In this document: piece after piece, positions 1-8,718 of the stretch
Layout of the letters: each line of letters opens with the position of its first letter
Position numbering within the stretch: position 1 is the stretch's first letter
Assembly: GCF_014695575.1 (NCBI RefSeq)
Contig: NZ_JACJOO010000038.1
Location: 1-64,000 of the forward strand
Direction of reading: 5' to 3'
Origin: Leptolyngbya sp. FACHB-8
GTDB taxonomy: Bacteria > Cyanobacteriota > Cyanobacteriia > Elainellales > Elainellaceae
DNA length: 64,000 nt
The notes under the pieces: generated by a model
Seen by the model: the letters and a program-made list of their open reading frames with translations, nothing else
Databases searched by the model: none
Told to the model about the DNA's origin: nothing
Program-made: the position numbers and the translations under genes

Positions 1-5
1 ATCAG

Positions 6-97
6 GCCCGAAAACCGCGCGCCAAAGGCGCGCGGTTTTCGGGCATCAAAGCCAAGAGTTCACGCCCTACGGGCGTGAACTCTTGGCTTTGATGCCC
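6..97. repeat. Double palindrome, family B copy 1
   Basis: Two perfect hairpins share the bases GGGC. The first has an 18-bp stem (6-23 with 27-44) and a 3-base loop. The second has a 27-bp stem (41-67 with 71-97) and a 3-base loop. The core TCAAAGCC..GAGTT and the trailing GAGAATTGCTG recur at 33415-33525, and the core recurs at 4884-4940. It lies downstream of the cbiX stop codon and may stop transcription, but has no clear T-tract. Confidence 0.85.
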
Positions 98-155
98 ATA
101 CTGAGAATTGCTGACAACAATTCACGATGGATGCATCAATCGTCTTTGAGTGCAT

Positions 156-188
156 GAATTGTTGTGCGGCGCAGCCACACAACAATTC
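156..188. repeat. Hairpin just after cbiX
   Basis: An 11-bp inverted repeat (GAATTGTTGTG with CACAACAATTC) surrounds a GC-rich loop 17 bases beyond the cbiX stop. Its place suggests 3'-end formation for cbiX. There is no T-run, so a terminator role is inferred only. Confidence 0.5.
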
Positions 189-205
189 ACGACGGGAGTT
201 CGGTA

Positions 206-1291
206 CTAAGGAACTTGCCAGATTCGCTCATGGTACTTTGCTGGCTCAGCATAAGGATCTGGTGCCGGAGCACCATGGTCATGGCCGTGATTATGACTAT
301 GGTTATGACTATGTCCATGGCTATGGCCGTGGTCGTGGCTATGCCCATGATTGTGTCCATGGTCATGATTATGGCCGTGGCTGTGACCTGCTTCTACAGC
401 CGCTAAGCGGAACTTGCACATCTCACAGTTCATGGCGACCTGTCCTAATTGGGTTTCGATTTCTCGCTCCCGTAGAATGCTGAACAGGTGAGGGTGCAAT
501 CCCATTTCTGGGAGGCAAATCGTTGGGATGTCGGGGAACTGTGTTTGCTGTTGGGCGGTGATGTCGTAGATTTTCTTCACCAGTACACCTGTAAACAAGA
601 AGTACGGCAGAACAACGATGCGTTTGGGCTGATACAGTCGTGCTCGACGGAAGCCTTCCTCCAGACGCGGGTGGGTAATGCCAATGAAGCAGACCTCAAC
701 GGTGTTATAGCCGCTGCCTTCCCAGAGAACGCGAGCCATTTTGTATACGTCGCCGTTGGCATCGGGGTCGCTAGCTCCACGACCGACGAATAGCAAAACG
801 GTGTCTTCCCGGGCAATACCCTGAGGGTTCCATTCGGGCTTATCGAGTTCTTCGAGGCGCGATCGCCACAAATCCAAAATGCCCGGCGCGATACCAAAGT
901 GCCGCCCATAGTGGAACTTCACCTGTGGATGCTGTTGCCGAGCGCGATCTAACTCGTTGGTGATATCGAACTTGTTGTGACGGGCCGCAAACAGCAACAC
1001 CGGCAGCACCGACAAATCGGTGTACCCCAACTTCACGCACTCATCCACACCCTGCTGAATTGACGGCTCGGTCAGTTCTAAAAAGCACGGAATAATGGGG
1101 CGAGAGGTGTCCAACTGTTGGTAAGCAGCGGCAAAATCGAGCAAGCCCTGGCGGCCCGCTTCATCGCGGCTACCGTGGCCTACTAGCAGGAGGGGACGAT
1201 TTTCGGGAAGAGGGGGGAGAGCGATCGCCGTATCAATCGCCACATCAATTTCTGACAAGGAAGGGGTAACCGTTGAAAGCAAATGGGACAT
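206..1291 (-). CDS. cbiX: Sirohydrochlorin cobaltochelatase, long CbiX type
   Basis: The predicted protein (361 aa) inserts cobalt into sirohydrochlorin at the entry to anaerobic cobalamin synthesis. It has two CbiX-like halves. The first keeps GHGSR (38-42) and the metal-site region ARHNKFD (103-109). The second half, from about 164, has GRGASD and lacks the equivalent histidine, so only the first half looks catalytic. Residues 287-292 read MNCEMC, the MxCxxC motif described for the long CbiX of Bacillus megaterium, and 303-340 is a His-rich tract with 19 histidines alternating with G, S, N or D. An AGGAGAG ribosome-binding site precedes the ATG. The cobalamin riboswitch upstream supports the cobalt rather than the iron (SirB) assignment. 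The His tract probably buffers or delivers metal. Confidence 0.92.
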   Translation of the reverse strand: MSHLLSTVTPSLSEIDVAIDTAIALPPLPENRPLLLVGHGSRDEAGRQGLLDFAAAYQQLDTSRPIIPCFLELTEPSIQQGVDECVKLGYTDLSVLPVLLFAARHNKFDITNELDRARQQHPQVKFHYGRHFGIAPGILDLWRSRLEELDKPEWNPQGIAREDTVLLFVGRGASDPDANGDVYKMARVLWEGSGYNTVEVCFIGITHPRLEEGFRRARLYQPKRIVVLPYFLFTGVLVKKIYDITAQQQTQFPDIPTICLPEMGLHPHLFSILREREIETQLGQVAMNCEMCKFRLAAVEAGHSHGHNHDHGHNHGHSHDHGHSHGHSHNHSHNHGHDHGAPAPDPYAEPAKYHERIWQVP

Positions 1292-1340
1292 AAAACGAGG
1301 ACTCTCTCCTGTGCAACGCAGGATATAGAGTGAAAAGGCT

Positions 1341-1497
1341 CCAGGCAGGCATTCTGGCTAAGGGAATGAAAATGAAAACCAGGACAGTGGGTATCACTAT
1401 GGCAGTTTTTCCATTCATCATCCCATCACAGCTGCGGCACAGCGCCGGATTTGCACCGACCTTTCCCCACCTGTGGCTGTTCACGTTTGCCCCGTTA
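1341..1497 (-). promoter_or_regulatory. Cobalamin riboswitch upstream of cbiX
   Basis: Read on the minus strand, the leader contains GGTGCAAATCC, then GCTGTGCCGCAGCTGT, then CCACTGT and finally AGCCAGAATGCCTGCC. These correspond in order to the conserved blocks of the AdoCbl/cobalamin riboswitch, including the B12-box-like segment. It ends about 50 bases before the cbiX start, so it probably represses cbiX when cobalamin is plentiful. Boundaries are approximate because no covariance model could be run. Confidence 0.9.
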
Positions 1498-1542
1498 TCT
1501 TAGCCCAAATAGCTTGACTCATACTCTTCGCTTGATACCACC

Positions 1543-1602
1543 AAACTTCAGAAACCCAATTTTGCCGCTGTGAGCGGCGGCAAAATTGGGTTTCTGAAGT
1601 TT
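1543..1602. repeat. 26-bp perfect palindrome between cbiX and cysC
   Basis: A 26-bp perfect stem (1543-1568 with 1577-1602) has an 8-base loop. It sits between the divergent cbiX leader and cysC. GATAC-like sequence flanks both sides (TTGATACCACC and TTTGATACAG). No gene ends here, so a simple terminator role is not expected. Confidence 0.8.
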
Positions 1603-1778
1603 GATACAGTCTTCCTGACAAACAGTTGGGTCGTGCGAAGCAATAACGATAGTCTGTTTGGTTGGCTGGCACGGCCCTATGGGCCAAAAAATCAACCGGA
1701 CGGGCTCTTCTGGACGCTGAGAGCATCGGCTTCTAGAATATGAGGTTGAACTTGACCCGTCGGCGAGGAGCGAAAACA

Positions 1779-2330
1779 ATGATGCAACAGCGTGGTGTAA
1801 CGGTCTGGTTTACAGGATTGAGTGGTGCAGGAAAAACCACGATTCGGATGGCCGTAGAGAAAGCACTGCGCGATCGCCATCTCAAGGTTGAGGTTTTGGA
1901 TGGCGATATTGTGCGCCAGAACTTGACCCGAGGGCTAGGCTTTAGCAAGGAAGACCGCGATGAAAACATCCGCCGTATCGGGTTTGTGGCCCATCTGTTG
2001 AGCCGGAATGGGGTAATTGTGCTGGTGTCTGCGATTTCACCCTATCGCAACACCCGTGAAGAGGTGCGTCAGAAAATTGGTGATTTTGTTGAGGTGTATG
2101 TCAACGCCCCCCTGTCAGTTTGCGAAGAACGGGATGTCAAAGGGCTTTACAAGAAGGCAAGAGCTGGGGAAATCAAGCAGTTCACGGGTATTGATGACCC
2201 TTATGAGGCACCCCTAAACCCCGAGGTGGAGTGCCACACTGACCAGGAAACCCTGGAGGAAAGTACGGCAAAAGTTCTCGACTATCTGCAACAGGCCGGT
2301 TATCTGTCTGAAGCTTCGATAGCGGTTTAA
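1779..2330 (+). CDS. cysC: Adenylylsulfate kinase
   Basis: Phosphorylates adenylylsulfate (APS) to PAPS with ATP, the second step of sulfate activation. The 183-aa protein starts with the P-loop region GLSGAGKTT and carries DGDIVRQNL and the VSAISPYR segment around the conserved serine of APS kinases. The length matches single-domain bacterial CysC. The start is set at the ATG at 1779 because AGGAG (1766-1770) lies just upstream; an in-frame ATG at 1740 would add 13 residues that contain this ribosome-binding site. Its pathway partner sat lies about 4 kb downstream on the same strand but in a separate transcription unit. Confidence 0.95.
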   Translation: MMQQRGVTVWFTGLSGAGKTTIRMAVEKALRDRHLKVEVLDGDIVRQNLTRGLGFSKEDRDENIRRIGFVAHLLSRNGVIVLVSAISPYRNTREEVRQKIGDFVEVYVNAPLSVCEERDVKGLYKKARAGEIKQFTGIDDPYEAPLNPEVECHTDQETLEESTAKVLDYLQQAGYLSEASIAV

Positions 2331-2345
2331 CCTCCAATCGCATTC

Positions 2346-2397
2346 TGCCTATTGAGCACAAAACACCCCTATGGGGGCGTTTTGTGCTCAATAGGCA
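2346..2397. terminator. Bidirectional hairpin between cysC and ygiD-like gene
   Basis: A 19-bp perfect stem (2346-2364 with 2379-2397), extended by a short CCCC/GGGG pairing, fills the gap between two convergent genes. It begins 15 bases after cysC and ends 9 bases before the end of the opposite gene, so it probably terminates both. Confidence 0.65.
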
Positions 2398-2405
2398 AAG
2401 ACAGG

Positions 2406-3185
2406 TTAGTTGAAAGCGTAGGCTGCCATGCTCAGAGATCCATAGGTGTATCCCTGATGAATCTGCTGACCTTTGGCCTGTTCTCCGCCTGCTCCCAGTG
2501 CCACAAATAGAGGCAGTAGATGTTCGTCTGTCGGGTGGCTTAAGGCAGCGTGAGGGGCAAGCGCTCGATAATCCAACAGCCGCTCCGTAGAGGAGAGGGC
2601 GATCGCTTCTGCTAACCAGCGATCGAACACCATAGCCCAATCTGCCGGGGATGTATTGTCCTGACCATCCAATGCTCCCAAATTATGGGTTACCGCACCA
2701 CTTGCGAAGATTAAAACCCCTTCATCCCGCAATGGAGCCAGCACTTGTCCTACTCGGAGGTGATGGGCTGGGCCAAGGTAGGGCTGAATGGAGAGCTGGG
2801 TGACAGGAATGTCAGCTTCAGGATAAACGAGCAAAAGCGGATTCCATGCCCCGTGGTCTAGACCACGAGAGGGGTGAATATCAGCTTGAAATCCAGCATC
2901 CACCAGGCGTTGGGATACCTGTCTTGCCAGCTCAGGCGCACCTGGGGCTGGGTAGCGCAGCCGATACAGCGCTTCTGGAAAGCCGTTGAAGTCATGAATT
3001 GTTTTGGGCTGCGGCGCGGCACTTACCATCGGATACGGTGTCTCCCAATGGGCAGAAACCGCCAGAATGGCTTTTGGCCTGGGCAATTCTGTCGCGAGAC
3101 GACGCAAAAAATCTTGCGTTGGCCCAGTTCGTATCGGCAGATCAGGCGCACCGTGGGAGATAAAGAGCGACGGCAGACGTTGCAT
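2406..3185 (-). CDS. ygiD: DODA-type extradiol ring-opening dioxygenase
   Basis: A 259-aa member of the class III extradiol / 4,5-DOPA dioxygenase family (E. coli YgiD type), which cleaves catecholic rings using a mononuclear metal. Candidate metal and catalytic histidines are in FISHGAP near the N-terminus, VSAHWE, LDHGAWNPL and VTHNLGAL. Start chosen at 3185: GAGGT lies about 10 bases upstream, and the protein then begins MQRLPSLFISHGAP as family members do; a longer frame to 3206 adds seven residues without support. The physiological substrate in cyanobacteria is unknown, so the symbol reflects family similarity only. Confidence 0.88.
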   Translation of the reverse strand: MQRLPSLFISHGAPDLPIRTGPTQDFLRRLATELPRPKAILAVSAHWETPYPMVSAAPQPKTIHDFNGFPEALYRLRYPAPGAPELARQVSQRLVDAGFQADIHPSRGLDHGAWNPLLLVYPEADIPVTQLSIQPYLGPAHHLRVGQVLAPLRDEGVLIFASGAVTHNLGALDGQDNTSPADWAMVFDRWLAEAIALSSTERLLDYRALAPHAALSHPTDEHLLPLFVALGAGGEQAKGQQIHQGYTYGSLSMAAYAFN

Positions 3186-3303
3186 AAAATCCGACCTCAA
3201 ACACAAAAAATAAGCTAGAGATACTGGTAGATAATTTCATCTGCAATTATTCTAACACGTACTATCGCGGTATTTAAGGAGGTTTCTGCATAAGAATTTA
3301 TCT

Positions 3304-3350
3304 AGAATGTTGGTGCTTTGCCCGCGAAGCGGGCAAAGCACCAACATTCT
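3304..3350. repeat. 22-bp perfect palindrome
   Basis: The stem 3304-3325 pairs perfectly with 3329-3350 around a GAA loop. It is the first of two hairpins in the 3186-3604 gap, where no gene was recognised. It lies on the upstream side of the ygiD-like gene. Confidence 0.8.
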
Positions 3351-3417
3351 GGGGGTAATTTCATTACTGGAAATCTCCTAAGTTGATACTGAAGGTATAG
3401 CCTTACGCAATGAGGTT

Positions 3418-3473
3418 AGGACGTTTATTTCTGAAAAGCTTCGTGCCAGAGGCTTTTCAGAAATAAACGTCCT
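3418..3473. repeat. 22-bp perfect palindrome
   Basis: The stem 3418-3439 pairs with 3452-3473 around a 12-base loop. It is downstream of the CHAD gene (which ends at 3605) and may end that transcript. A short GACGCTTAGCGTC palindrome follows at about 3503. The rest of the gap holds nothing recognised. Confidence 0.75.
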
Positions 3474-3604
3474 GGTTCTGAGTATGTAGTGTCATAGCAT
3501 AGGACGCTTAGCGTCGGGCACTATACTTCTGTCCTCCAGGCTTAATAACTGCTCAGCCGAAAAGAGCTGTTTGCTAAAGCTGTTTCTCTGTCAGATTATT
3601 CCTT

Positions 3605-4621
3605 TCAAGTCGGAGCCAAAAGCATTTGATGCAGTTGATATCGAAAATCTGCCTTTAAGTAAGGCTGCCGATAAACGTCCCACTTCGACAACAGCGCTGC
3701 CTGCTTATCCTGAATGATCTGCTGGAGTTGTGGAACTTGCCTCGGATCCATCTGCTGCTTATACAGTAAATGCTTGAGCACCTCAATGTCTTGCAAGCTC
3801 CCCAGATTATCCTGCAAAATTTTTAGATCTTTGATCCACGACTTGAAAGCTTCTCCGTAAAAGGGGACAAAGAACTCGGCCTGATAGCGAACATGCTTGC
3901 AAGACTTTCGTAAATCATGGAGAACGACAACGTTATCCTCCGTGATGTCTGCTGCCGCGATCAGCCAAGCCGGATGCAGCAGTGACTCAGAGAGTAGCGG
4001 ACTGAGTAGATCAGGCAGGATAGTTTTGATCGGTAGATTGCCCAGCAGGGTAAAGCGTGGTTGGGCAAACCAACTTTCAAAAGCTGTCTTTAAGTCGCAG
4101 TAGCGGCTCTGGGATAGGGTATCTCGTGTACCTGCCAATGCCTTTTTCCGCTTCTGTTTTAGGCGTTCTAGCGTGGGCGTCAACTGCTTCTGCTCAGCGC
4201 TGTCCAATTGGACCAGATACTCCTCGCTGAGGGCTTGCAGTTGTACGTCAAGGTCTCGCAGTTGGCCCAGAACGCGGGTTAGTGTACGAACTCGCTTGGG
4301 ACTCGCTGCCTTGGGCAACTCGATAGCCGTTTCAAAAATTTGTAGTGCAGTATAAAGACGTCGACTACTCACTCGCATCTGGTGCAAGTGTTCAGGATCT
4401 TTATCGGCTAAGACGGATTTCTCTTGCTTGGTGAGCTGCTTATATTCCTGTTGCAGAATTTCTACAGCGTACTGGCCTAACGCTAAAGATTCATCAGGTG
4501 GTGTTTGCTGGTTCTTCTTTTTCGGAGTTGCCTCAGAAGTGTTGGAGACGTTCGACTCTGTCGTCTCAGAAGGTATCTTTGGTCTGGGCAATTTTTTGCT
4601 CATGGTGGGTAAACCATCCAT
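3605..4621 (-). CDS. CHAD domain-containing protein
   Basis: This 338-aa protein consists of a polar 50-residue N-terminus followed by an alpha-helical CHAD domain (from about residue 50). It has the typical conserved histidine and arginine stretches, for example HLHQMRVSSRRLYTAL near 97-112 and LRKSCKHVRYQ near 236-246. CHAD proteins bind inorganic polyphosphate and are usually found near or fused to CYTH phosphohydrolases; no CYTH gene is visible here. Start is uncertain: Met at 4621 or at 4603 (MSKKLPRP), neither with a strong ribosome-binding site. No signal peptide or membrane segment, so cytoplasmic. Confidence 0.85.
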   Translation of the reverse strand: MDGLPTMSKKLPRPKIPSETTESNVSNTSEATPKKKNQQTPPDESLALGQYAVEILQQEYKQLTKQEKSVLADKDPEHLHQMRVSSRRLYTALQIFETAIELPKAASPKRVRTLTRVLGQLRDLDVQLQALSEEYLVQLDSAEQKQLTPTLERLKQKRKKALAGTRDTLSQSRYCDLKTAFESWFAQPRFTLLGNLPIKTILPDLLSPLLSESLLHPAWLIAAADITEDNVVVLHDLRKSCKHVRYQAEFFVPFYGEAFKSWIKDLKILQDNLGSLQDIEVLKHLLYKQQMDPRQVPQLQQIIQDKQAALLSKWDVYRQPYLKADFRYQLHQMLLAPT

Positions 4622-4841
4622 TCTTTAATTTAGAAGACTACCCCAGAGGGCGCTGGAATAATTCATTCTTCGTGCGGGAAGTGCAAAGCCAATCAACGAC
4701 GTTCAGAACTTTTCAAATATCTTTGAAATTTAGGTTGGGTAATTTGTAAAAGTCATTACTCAGGAGGAAATCTTACACTTTCACATTACTATTCTCTACG
4801 CGTCCTAAAATCCTCCGGACTGACGAGGTTAGAGTGTTTGG

Positions 4842-4940
4842 ACCCGAGTTGGGGTTAAGGGCATATTGGAGAGTACGGTTTTCGGGCTTCAAAGCCGAGA
4901 GTTCGCTTCCTTAAGAAGCCAATTCTCGGCTTTGAAGCCC
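4842..4940. repeat. Chimeric palindrome: family A left end joined to family B hairpin
   Basis: Positions 4842-4862 match the left terminus of family A (ACCCGAGTTGGGGTTAAGGG). They are followed by a family B hairpin with a 17-bp stem (4884-4900 with 4924-4940) and an inner CTTC/GAAG pairing. It lies in the 4622-5035 gap between the divergent CHAD gene and mnmA, where nothing else was recognised. Confidence 0.7.
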
Positions 4941-5035
4941 AATTTGCGGTGAATACTGTTAATTTCTGAGTCCTGATTTTCAGAGACAAATGCTAGCCTG
5001 GAAAGAGTGATTTTATTTGCAAAGTCTTACCTTCC

Positions 5036-6100
5036 ATGGATAAGGTCGTTGTTGGGCTCTCGGGAGGCGTCGATAGTTCGGTTGCCGCTGCTACCCTCCA
5101 CCGTCATGGCTATGACGTCGTGGGCGTTACCCTTTGGCTAATGAAGGGGAAGGGGCAGTGCTGCTCGGATGGCATGCTAGATGCGGCGCGGCTCTGTGAG
5201 GAACTCGACATTCCTCATCACATCGTCGATAGCCGCGATGTGTTTGAAAAAAATATCGTGGATTATCTGGTGAACGGTTATGGGGAGGGCATTACGCCTC
5301 TGCCCTGCTCTCAATGCAACCGGGCCGTGAAGTTTGGCCCGATGCTGCAATATGCTCGGGAGGAGTTGGGGTGCGATCGCATCGCCACGGGCCACTACGC
5401 GCGTATCACCCACAACCCGACGAGTGGGCGCTATGAGCTGCGCCGAGCCGTAGACCCCGGCAAAGACCAGTCCTACTTCCTGTACGATCTGAGCCAGGAG
5501 ATTCTGGCCCACGTTCTCTTTCCCCTGGGTGACCAGACCAAGAGCGAAACTCGTCAGATGGCTGCTGAGTTTGGTCTGCATACTGCTGAGAAGCCGGAAA
5601 GCCAGGATCTTTGCCTTGTGGAAACTCACGGTTCTATGCAAGGGTTCCTTGACCAATTCTTGGCGCCTAAGGAAGGGGACATTGTCGATCAAACGGGTCG
5701 GGTATTGGGGCGGCATACTGGCATTCACCACTACACCATTGGTCAGCGTAAAGGGCTGGGGATTGCAGCCGCCAATCCGCTTTATGTGGTGGGTTTGGAT
5801 GTGGGGCGAAATCAGGTGATTGTAGGCGATCGCGATGCTGTCTACTTTCCCGAATGCACCGTTCAGCGAGTGAACTGGGTTTCGATTTCCCAACCGGAAG
5901 CGCCTATCCCAGTCGAGGTTCAGGTTCGTTACCGAACGAAGGCTATACCCGCGACCCTCTTTCCTTTAGCGGATAACCGTGTGCGGATTGTATTTGAGGA
6001 CCCACAATTTGGGGTGACTCCCGGACAGGCAGCAGTCTGGTACGAGGGCGATCGCGTCCTGGGGGGCGGTATAATCGAGCGTTTTCCCGAAGCTTTGTAA
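5036..6100 (+). CDS. mnmA: tRNA-specific 2-thiouridylase MnmA
   Basis: Forms 2-thiouridine at wobble position 34 of Lys, Glu and Gln tRNAs, using ATP to adenylate the base and sulfur relayed to it as persulfide. The 354-aa protein has the PP-loop SGGVDSS (9-15). The two catalytic cysteines lie in the CSQCN motif (91-95) and at Cys193 in [15 protein letters not shown] (117-124) and the C-terminal beta-barrel ending in GGIIER are also typical. Full family length, so intact. It stands alone between two palindrome-containing gaps; no sulfur-relay genes are adjacent. Confidence 0.96.
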   Translation: MDKVVVGLSGGVDSSVAAATLHRHGYDVVGVTLWLMKGKGQCCSDGMLDAARLCEELDIPHHIVDSRDVFEKNIVDYLVNGYGEGITPLPCSQCNRAVKFGPMLQYAREELGCDRIATGHYARITHNPTSGRYELRRAVDPGKDQSYFLYDLSQEILAHVLFPLGDQTKSETRQMAAEFGLHTAEKPESQDLCLVETHGSMQGFLDQFLAPKEGDIVDQTGRVLGRHTGIHHYTIGQRKGLGIAAANPLYVVGLDVGRNQVIVGDRDAVYFPECTVQRVNWVSISQPEAPIPVEVQVRYRTKAIPATLFPLADNRVRIVFEDPQFGVTPGQAAVWYEGDRVLGGGIIERFPEAL

Positions 6101-6145
6101 GTGAAATGAGCGGCCTTTGTTCCGCTCATTTTCTTTAGGTAGGAT

Positions 6146-6196
6146 TTGTTGTGTGGTGTGCTTTGCACACCACACAACAAGAATGTGAAAGTCCTG
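6146..6196. repeat. Palindrome, degenerate family C copy
   Basis: A 16-bp perfect stem (6146-6161 with 6165-6180) has a TTT loop. It is followed by GAATGTGAAAGTCCTGTTAG, which resembles the GCGTAAGTCCTGTTAAGG right end of the copy at 14172-14232. It lies 45 bases after mnmA and could serve as its terminator. Confidence 0.65.
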
Positions 6197-6309
6197 TTAG
6201 GGTCTTTTTAAAAAAATCGCCCTTTGTCTATCGGGATTGAGTAGATTTACCCAACTCCGTAATAGGATGGACGAGTGAGGTTTTTCGCGCTGTTCTGGAG
6301 GGACACACT

Positions 6310-7488
6310 TTGAGTTTGCATACCGATGGCATCGCTCCCCATGGGGGAGAACTGATCAATCGCATTTGCACTGCTGAGCAACGGCAGGAATTTCTGGATA
6401 AGGCGGATTTTCTGCCTCGGGTGCAAATTGACGATCGCGCCTTCTCCGATTTAGTGATGATTGCGATCGGTGGGTTCAGCCCCCTTACCGGATTTCTGGG
6501 CAAAGCGGACTACGAACGCGTGGTCAACGAAATGCACCTGGCTAATGGTTTGCCTTGGGCTATCCCGGTGACGCTCTCCGTGAGCGAAGATGTGGCCGGC
6601 TCCCTGAAGGAGGGTGATCTGGTGCGTCTGGATGATGCATCCGGTCGGTTTGTCGGTGTACTGCAACTGACGGAGAAGTACACCTATGACAAGATGCATG
6701 AAGCGCTCCATGTCTACCGCACCAATGAAGAGAAGCATCCGGGTGTATCGGTTGTTTACAGTCAAGGCCCCGTGAACCTGGCTGGTCCAGTCTGGCTGCT
6801 GCAACGGGATTCTGACCCCCGCTTCCCCTCTTACCAGATTGACCCCATCGAGTCCCGCGCGCTCTTCCGTGAAAAGAACTGGAAGACTGTAGTGGGCTTC
6901 CAGACCCGCAACCCGATCCACCGTGCCCACGAGTACATCATCAAGTGTGCTCTGGAAATCGTAGACGGCTTGTTCCTGCATCCCCTGGTGGGCGCCACCA
7001 AGAGTGACGACATCGCCGCCGATGTACGGATGCGTTGCTATGAAATTATGCTGGAACATTACTTCCCGCGCGATCGCGTGATTCTGGCGATCAACCCCTC
7101 TGCAATGCGGTATGCAGGTCCCCGTGAAGCGATCTTCCACGCGCTGATTCGTAAGAACTATGGCTGCACCCACTTCATCGTGGGACGTGACCATGCCGGG
7201 GTGGGCGACTACTACGGCACCTATGACGCACAGTACATCTTCGATGAGTTCTCCCCTAGCGAGCTGGGCATTACTCCGTTGAAGTTTGAGCACGCTTTCT
7301 TCTGCAAGCGCACGCAGCAGATGGCGACGACCAAGACCAGCCCCAGCCTGCCTGAAGAGCGCATCCACCTCTCGGGTACAAAGGTGCGCGAAATGCTGCG
7401 TCGTGGCGAATTGCCGCCTCCAGAGTTCTCCCGTCCTGAGGTGGCAGCGGAGTTAGCTCGGGCAATGCGCATTCCTGTTGAGGCCTAA
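6310..7488 (+). CDS. sat: Sulfate adenylyltransferase (ATP sulfurylase)
   Basis: Makes adenylylsulfate from ATP and sulfate, the first step of sulfate assimilation, feeding CysC encoded about 4 kb upstream. The 392-aa protein has the ATP-sulfurylase PUA-like N-domain (GGFSPLTGF near 54-62). Its catalytic nucleotidyl-transferase motifs are [12 protein letters not shown] (residues about 198-209) and VGRDHAGVG (about 294-302). The start is an in-frame TTG at 6310 behind GGAGGG at 6299; the resulting N-terminus [13 protein letters not shown] fits cyanobacterial homologues, so the TTG start is well supported. No zinc-binding or kinase extension is fused. Confidence 0.96.
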   Translation: MSLHTDGIAPHGGELINRICTAEQRQEFLDKADFLPRVQIDDRAFSDLVMIAIGGFSPLTGFLGKADYERVVNEMHLANGLPWAIPVTLSVSEDVAGSLKEGDLVRLDDASGRFVGVLQLTEKYTYDKMHEALHVYRTNEEKHPGVSVVYSQGPVNLAGPVWLLQRDSDPRFPSYQIDPIESRALFREKNWKTVVGFQTRNPIHRAHEYIIKCALEIVDGLFLHPLVGATKSDDIAADVRMRCYEIMLEHYFPRDRVILAINPSAMRYAGPREAIFHALIRKNYGCTHFIVGRDHAGVGDYYGTYDAQYIFDEFSPSELGITPLKFEHAFFCKRTQQMATTKTSPSLPEERIHLSGTKVREMLRRGELPPPEFSRPEVAAELARAMRIPVEA

Positions 7489-7531
7489 GTGTCCATCAAA
7501 TGCGATGAGGAGCGTTAGCTCTCTCATCGTT

Positions 7532-7568
7532 GAGAAGGGTGAAAGCTTTGCTTTCACCCTTCTCTTTT
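7532..7568 (+). terminator. Intrinsic terminator after sat
   Basis: A 14-bp perfect stem (7532-7545 with 7551-7564) is followed by TTTTG, 43 bases beyond the sat stop. A shorter GATGAGGAGC/GCTCTCTCATC hairpin precedes it. Confidence 0.85.
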
Positions 7569-7649
7569 GTCGCGCTGTTCAATTTTTTATGTTCATAGCG
7601 CTACGTGCTCAGCAGGCAGTTTATTTTTGAGTTCAGGCCGCAATCGCCC

Positions 7650-7883
7650 TCACCTGCCCCGGCAAAATGCAGCTGTGGTCAGACGGGTGTAGAGCGGAGT
7701 GGGCGTTGCTCGCTGGGACTGTGCCGCTGTGACGCGGTAGCCCTGCTCCTGAAGCACCAACAGTATTGCATGGTTATATTGAGCAACGTCCCCTTCACCG
7801 GGATCATCGGTGTAAAGGAGTATGTGGCCTGTTATGGGTTCGCAGAAGTAGATGGGGCAGATGCAGGGATATTTTAAGGCTGC
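7650..7883 (-). pseudogene. Possible glycosyltransferase N-terminal remnant
   Basis: The minus strand here is open for 77 codons between two stops but has no ATG, GTG or TTG near its beginning. Its translation contains ILLYTDDPGEGDVAQYNHAI followed by LLVLQEQGYRVTAAQS. This resembles the first beta-strand and donor-side loop of GT-B glycosyltransferases (family 4 style). After that the similarity fades and a TGA follows. It begins inside the last codons of the upstream TPR-like gene in another frame. Read as a decayed gene fragment; it could also be chance coding-like sequence. Confidence 0.3.
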
Positions 7884-8254
7884 TTAGCGGACTGCTGCTG
7901 AGCGGCACTCAGTTCAGCTTTGTAGTCGGCTCGGGAAGGATAAAGTTTGACCAGGGTTTGGAGGGGCGCGATCGCTTTAGCAGGGTCATTCAGCCTCAAC
8001 CGGGCCTGAACTAACCCTTCCAGGGCGACTTGATTATGGGGCTCTCGGGCCAAAACCATTTCATAGCCCCGGGCTTGATTTTGCAATTCCTGCTCAGGGG
8101 ATACGGATTCTTCTGCGGTTGCTGACGCGGTTCCCTGTGGTACCCCTCCTCGGTAGGCTGGTAGCATGGCTGATACGAGAGAACTAACAAAGAAGAGCCC
8201 CATGACAACTTGCAAGCCCTTTCGCACCTGATCGTTACGCATCACTCGAAACAT
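7874..8254 (-). CDS. Membrane-anchored TPR-like protein
   Basis: A 126-aa protein with one hydrophobic segment (about residues 13-31). A short linker rich in Ala, Ser and Glu follows, then a helical region (about 55-115) with TPR-like spacing (YEMVLAREPHNQVALEGLV and a second unit PLQTLVKLYPSRADYK). The N-terminal segment is probably a membrane anchor or uncleaved signal, with the repeats facing the lumen or periplasm and probably binding another protein. The start could also be the Met at residue 5. No neighbour explains a specific role; the gene is divergent from the next TPR-like gene at 8719. Confidence 0.75.
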   Translation of the reverse strand: MFRVMRNDQVRKGLQVVMGLFFVSSLVSAMLPAYRGGVPQGTASATAEESVSPEQELQNQARGYEMVLAREPHNQVALEGLVQARLRLNDPAKAIAPLQTLVKLYPSRADYKAELSAAQQQSAKQP

Positions 8255-8394
8255 ATAGCCGGAACCTCGCTGTTAGGGTTGAGGCAAGGTAGTAGGCTTC
8301 CTGCGGTCTATCAACCTTCCCTGGTTTTAGCCTGCCCCTAGAATTGGATTCAGCTATCAGCGATATGACACAATCTGTTCCGATGTGGTGGTGA

Positions 8395-8496
8395 ACTAGT
8401 AGGCTGGGGCAGAAGTGTACAACCTATTTTTTGTGGTGGGTGCGAAGCACCCCACCACAAAAAATAGGCAACGAACTTAGGCCGTAGCCTACTAGT
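8395..8496. repeat. Hairpin inside an 11-bp terminal inverted repeat
   Basis: ACTAGTAGGCT (8395-8405) and AGCCTACTAGT (8486-8496) are perfect inverted termini around a 21-bp hairpin (8423-8443 with 8447-8468, one bulge, GAA loop). The layout resembles a small non-autonomous mobile element. It fills the centre of the 8255-8718 gap; no gene was recognised there. Confidence 0.7.
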
Positions 8497-8718
8497 CAAA
8501 TTAAGTTCGGGTCATAAATGTTTTTCGGTGTACAAACCGCGCTCAAAAATACCCATGAACCGAGCCTGGCTTGGTCAGGGTTGCGCACAATTTAGCTGAA
8601 TGGGGTATACAAGGGGCATGGCTGTATCAGTGCTGGTGGGCATCTGATAGCCAGATAGAGCCACTATTTTGTAGAACAAAGAATTCCATAAATTTTTCCG
8701 TTGATAGGTAACGAACCA

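Noticed and set aside
127-483. Repetitive ORF rich in Tyr, Asp, Gly and His opposite the cbiX tail
   Set aside because: It is the complement of the cbiX His-rich tract. The repeated six-base units also looked like a minisatellite or CRISPR at first, but they are coding and have no spacers.
5177-5893. 238-codon ORF opposite mnmA
   Set aside because: Antisense to a conserved gene; its translation shows no recognisable motif.
6451-7368. 305-codon ORF opposite sat
   Set aside because: Antisense to sat, with no ribosome-binding site or family resemblance.
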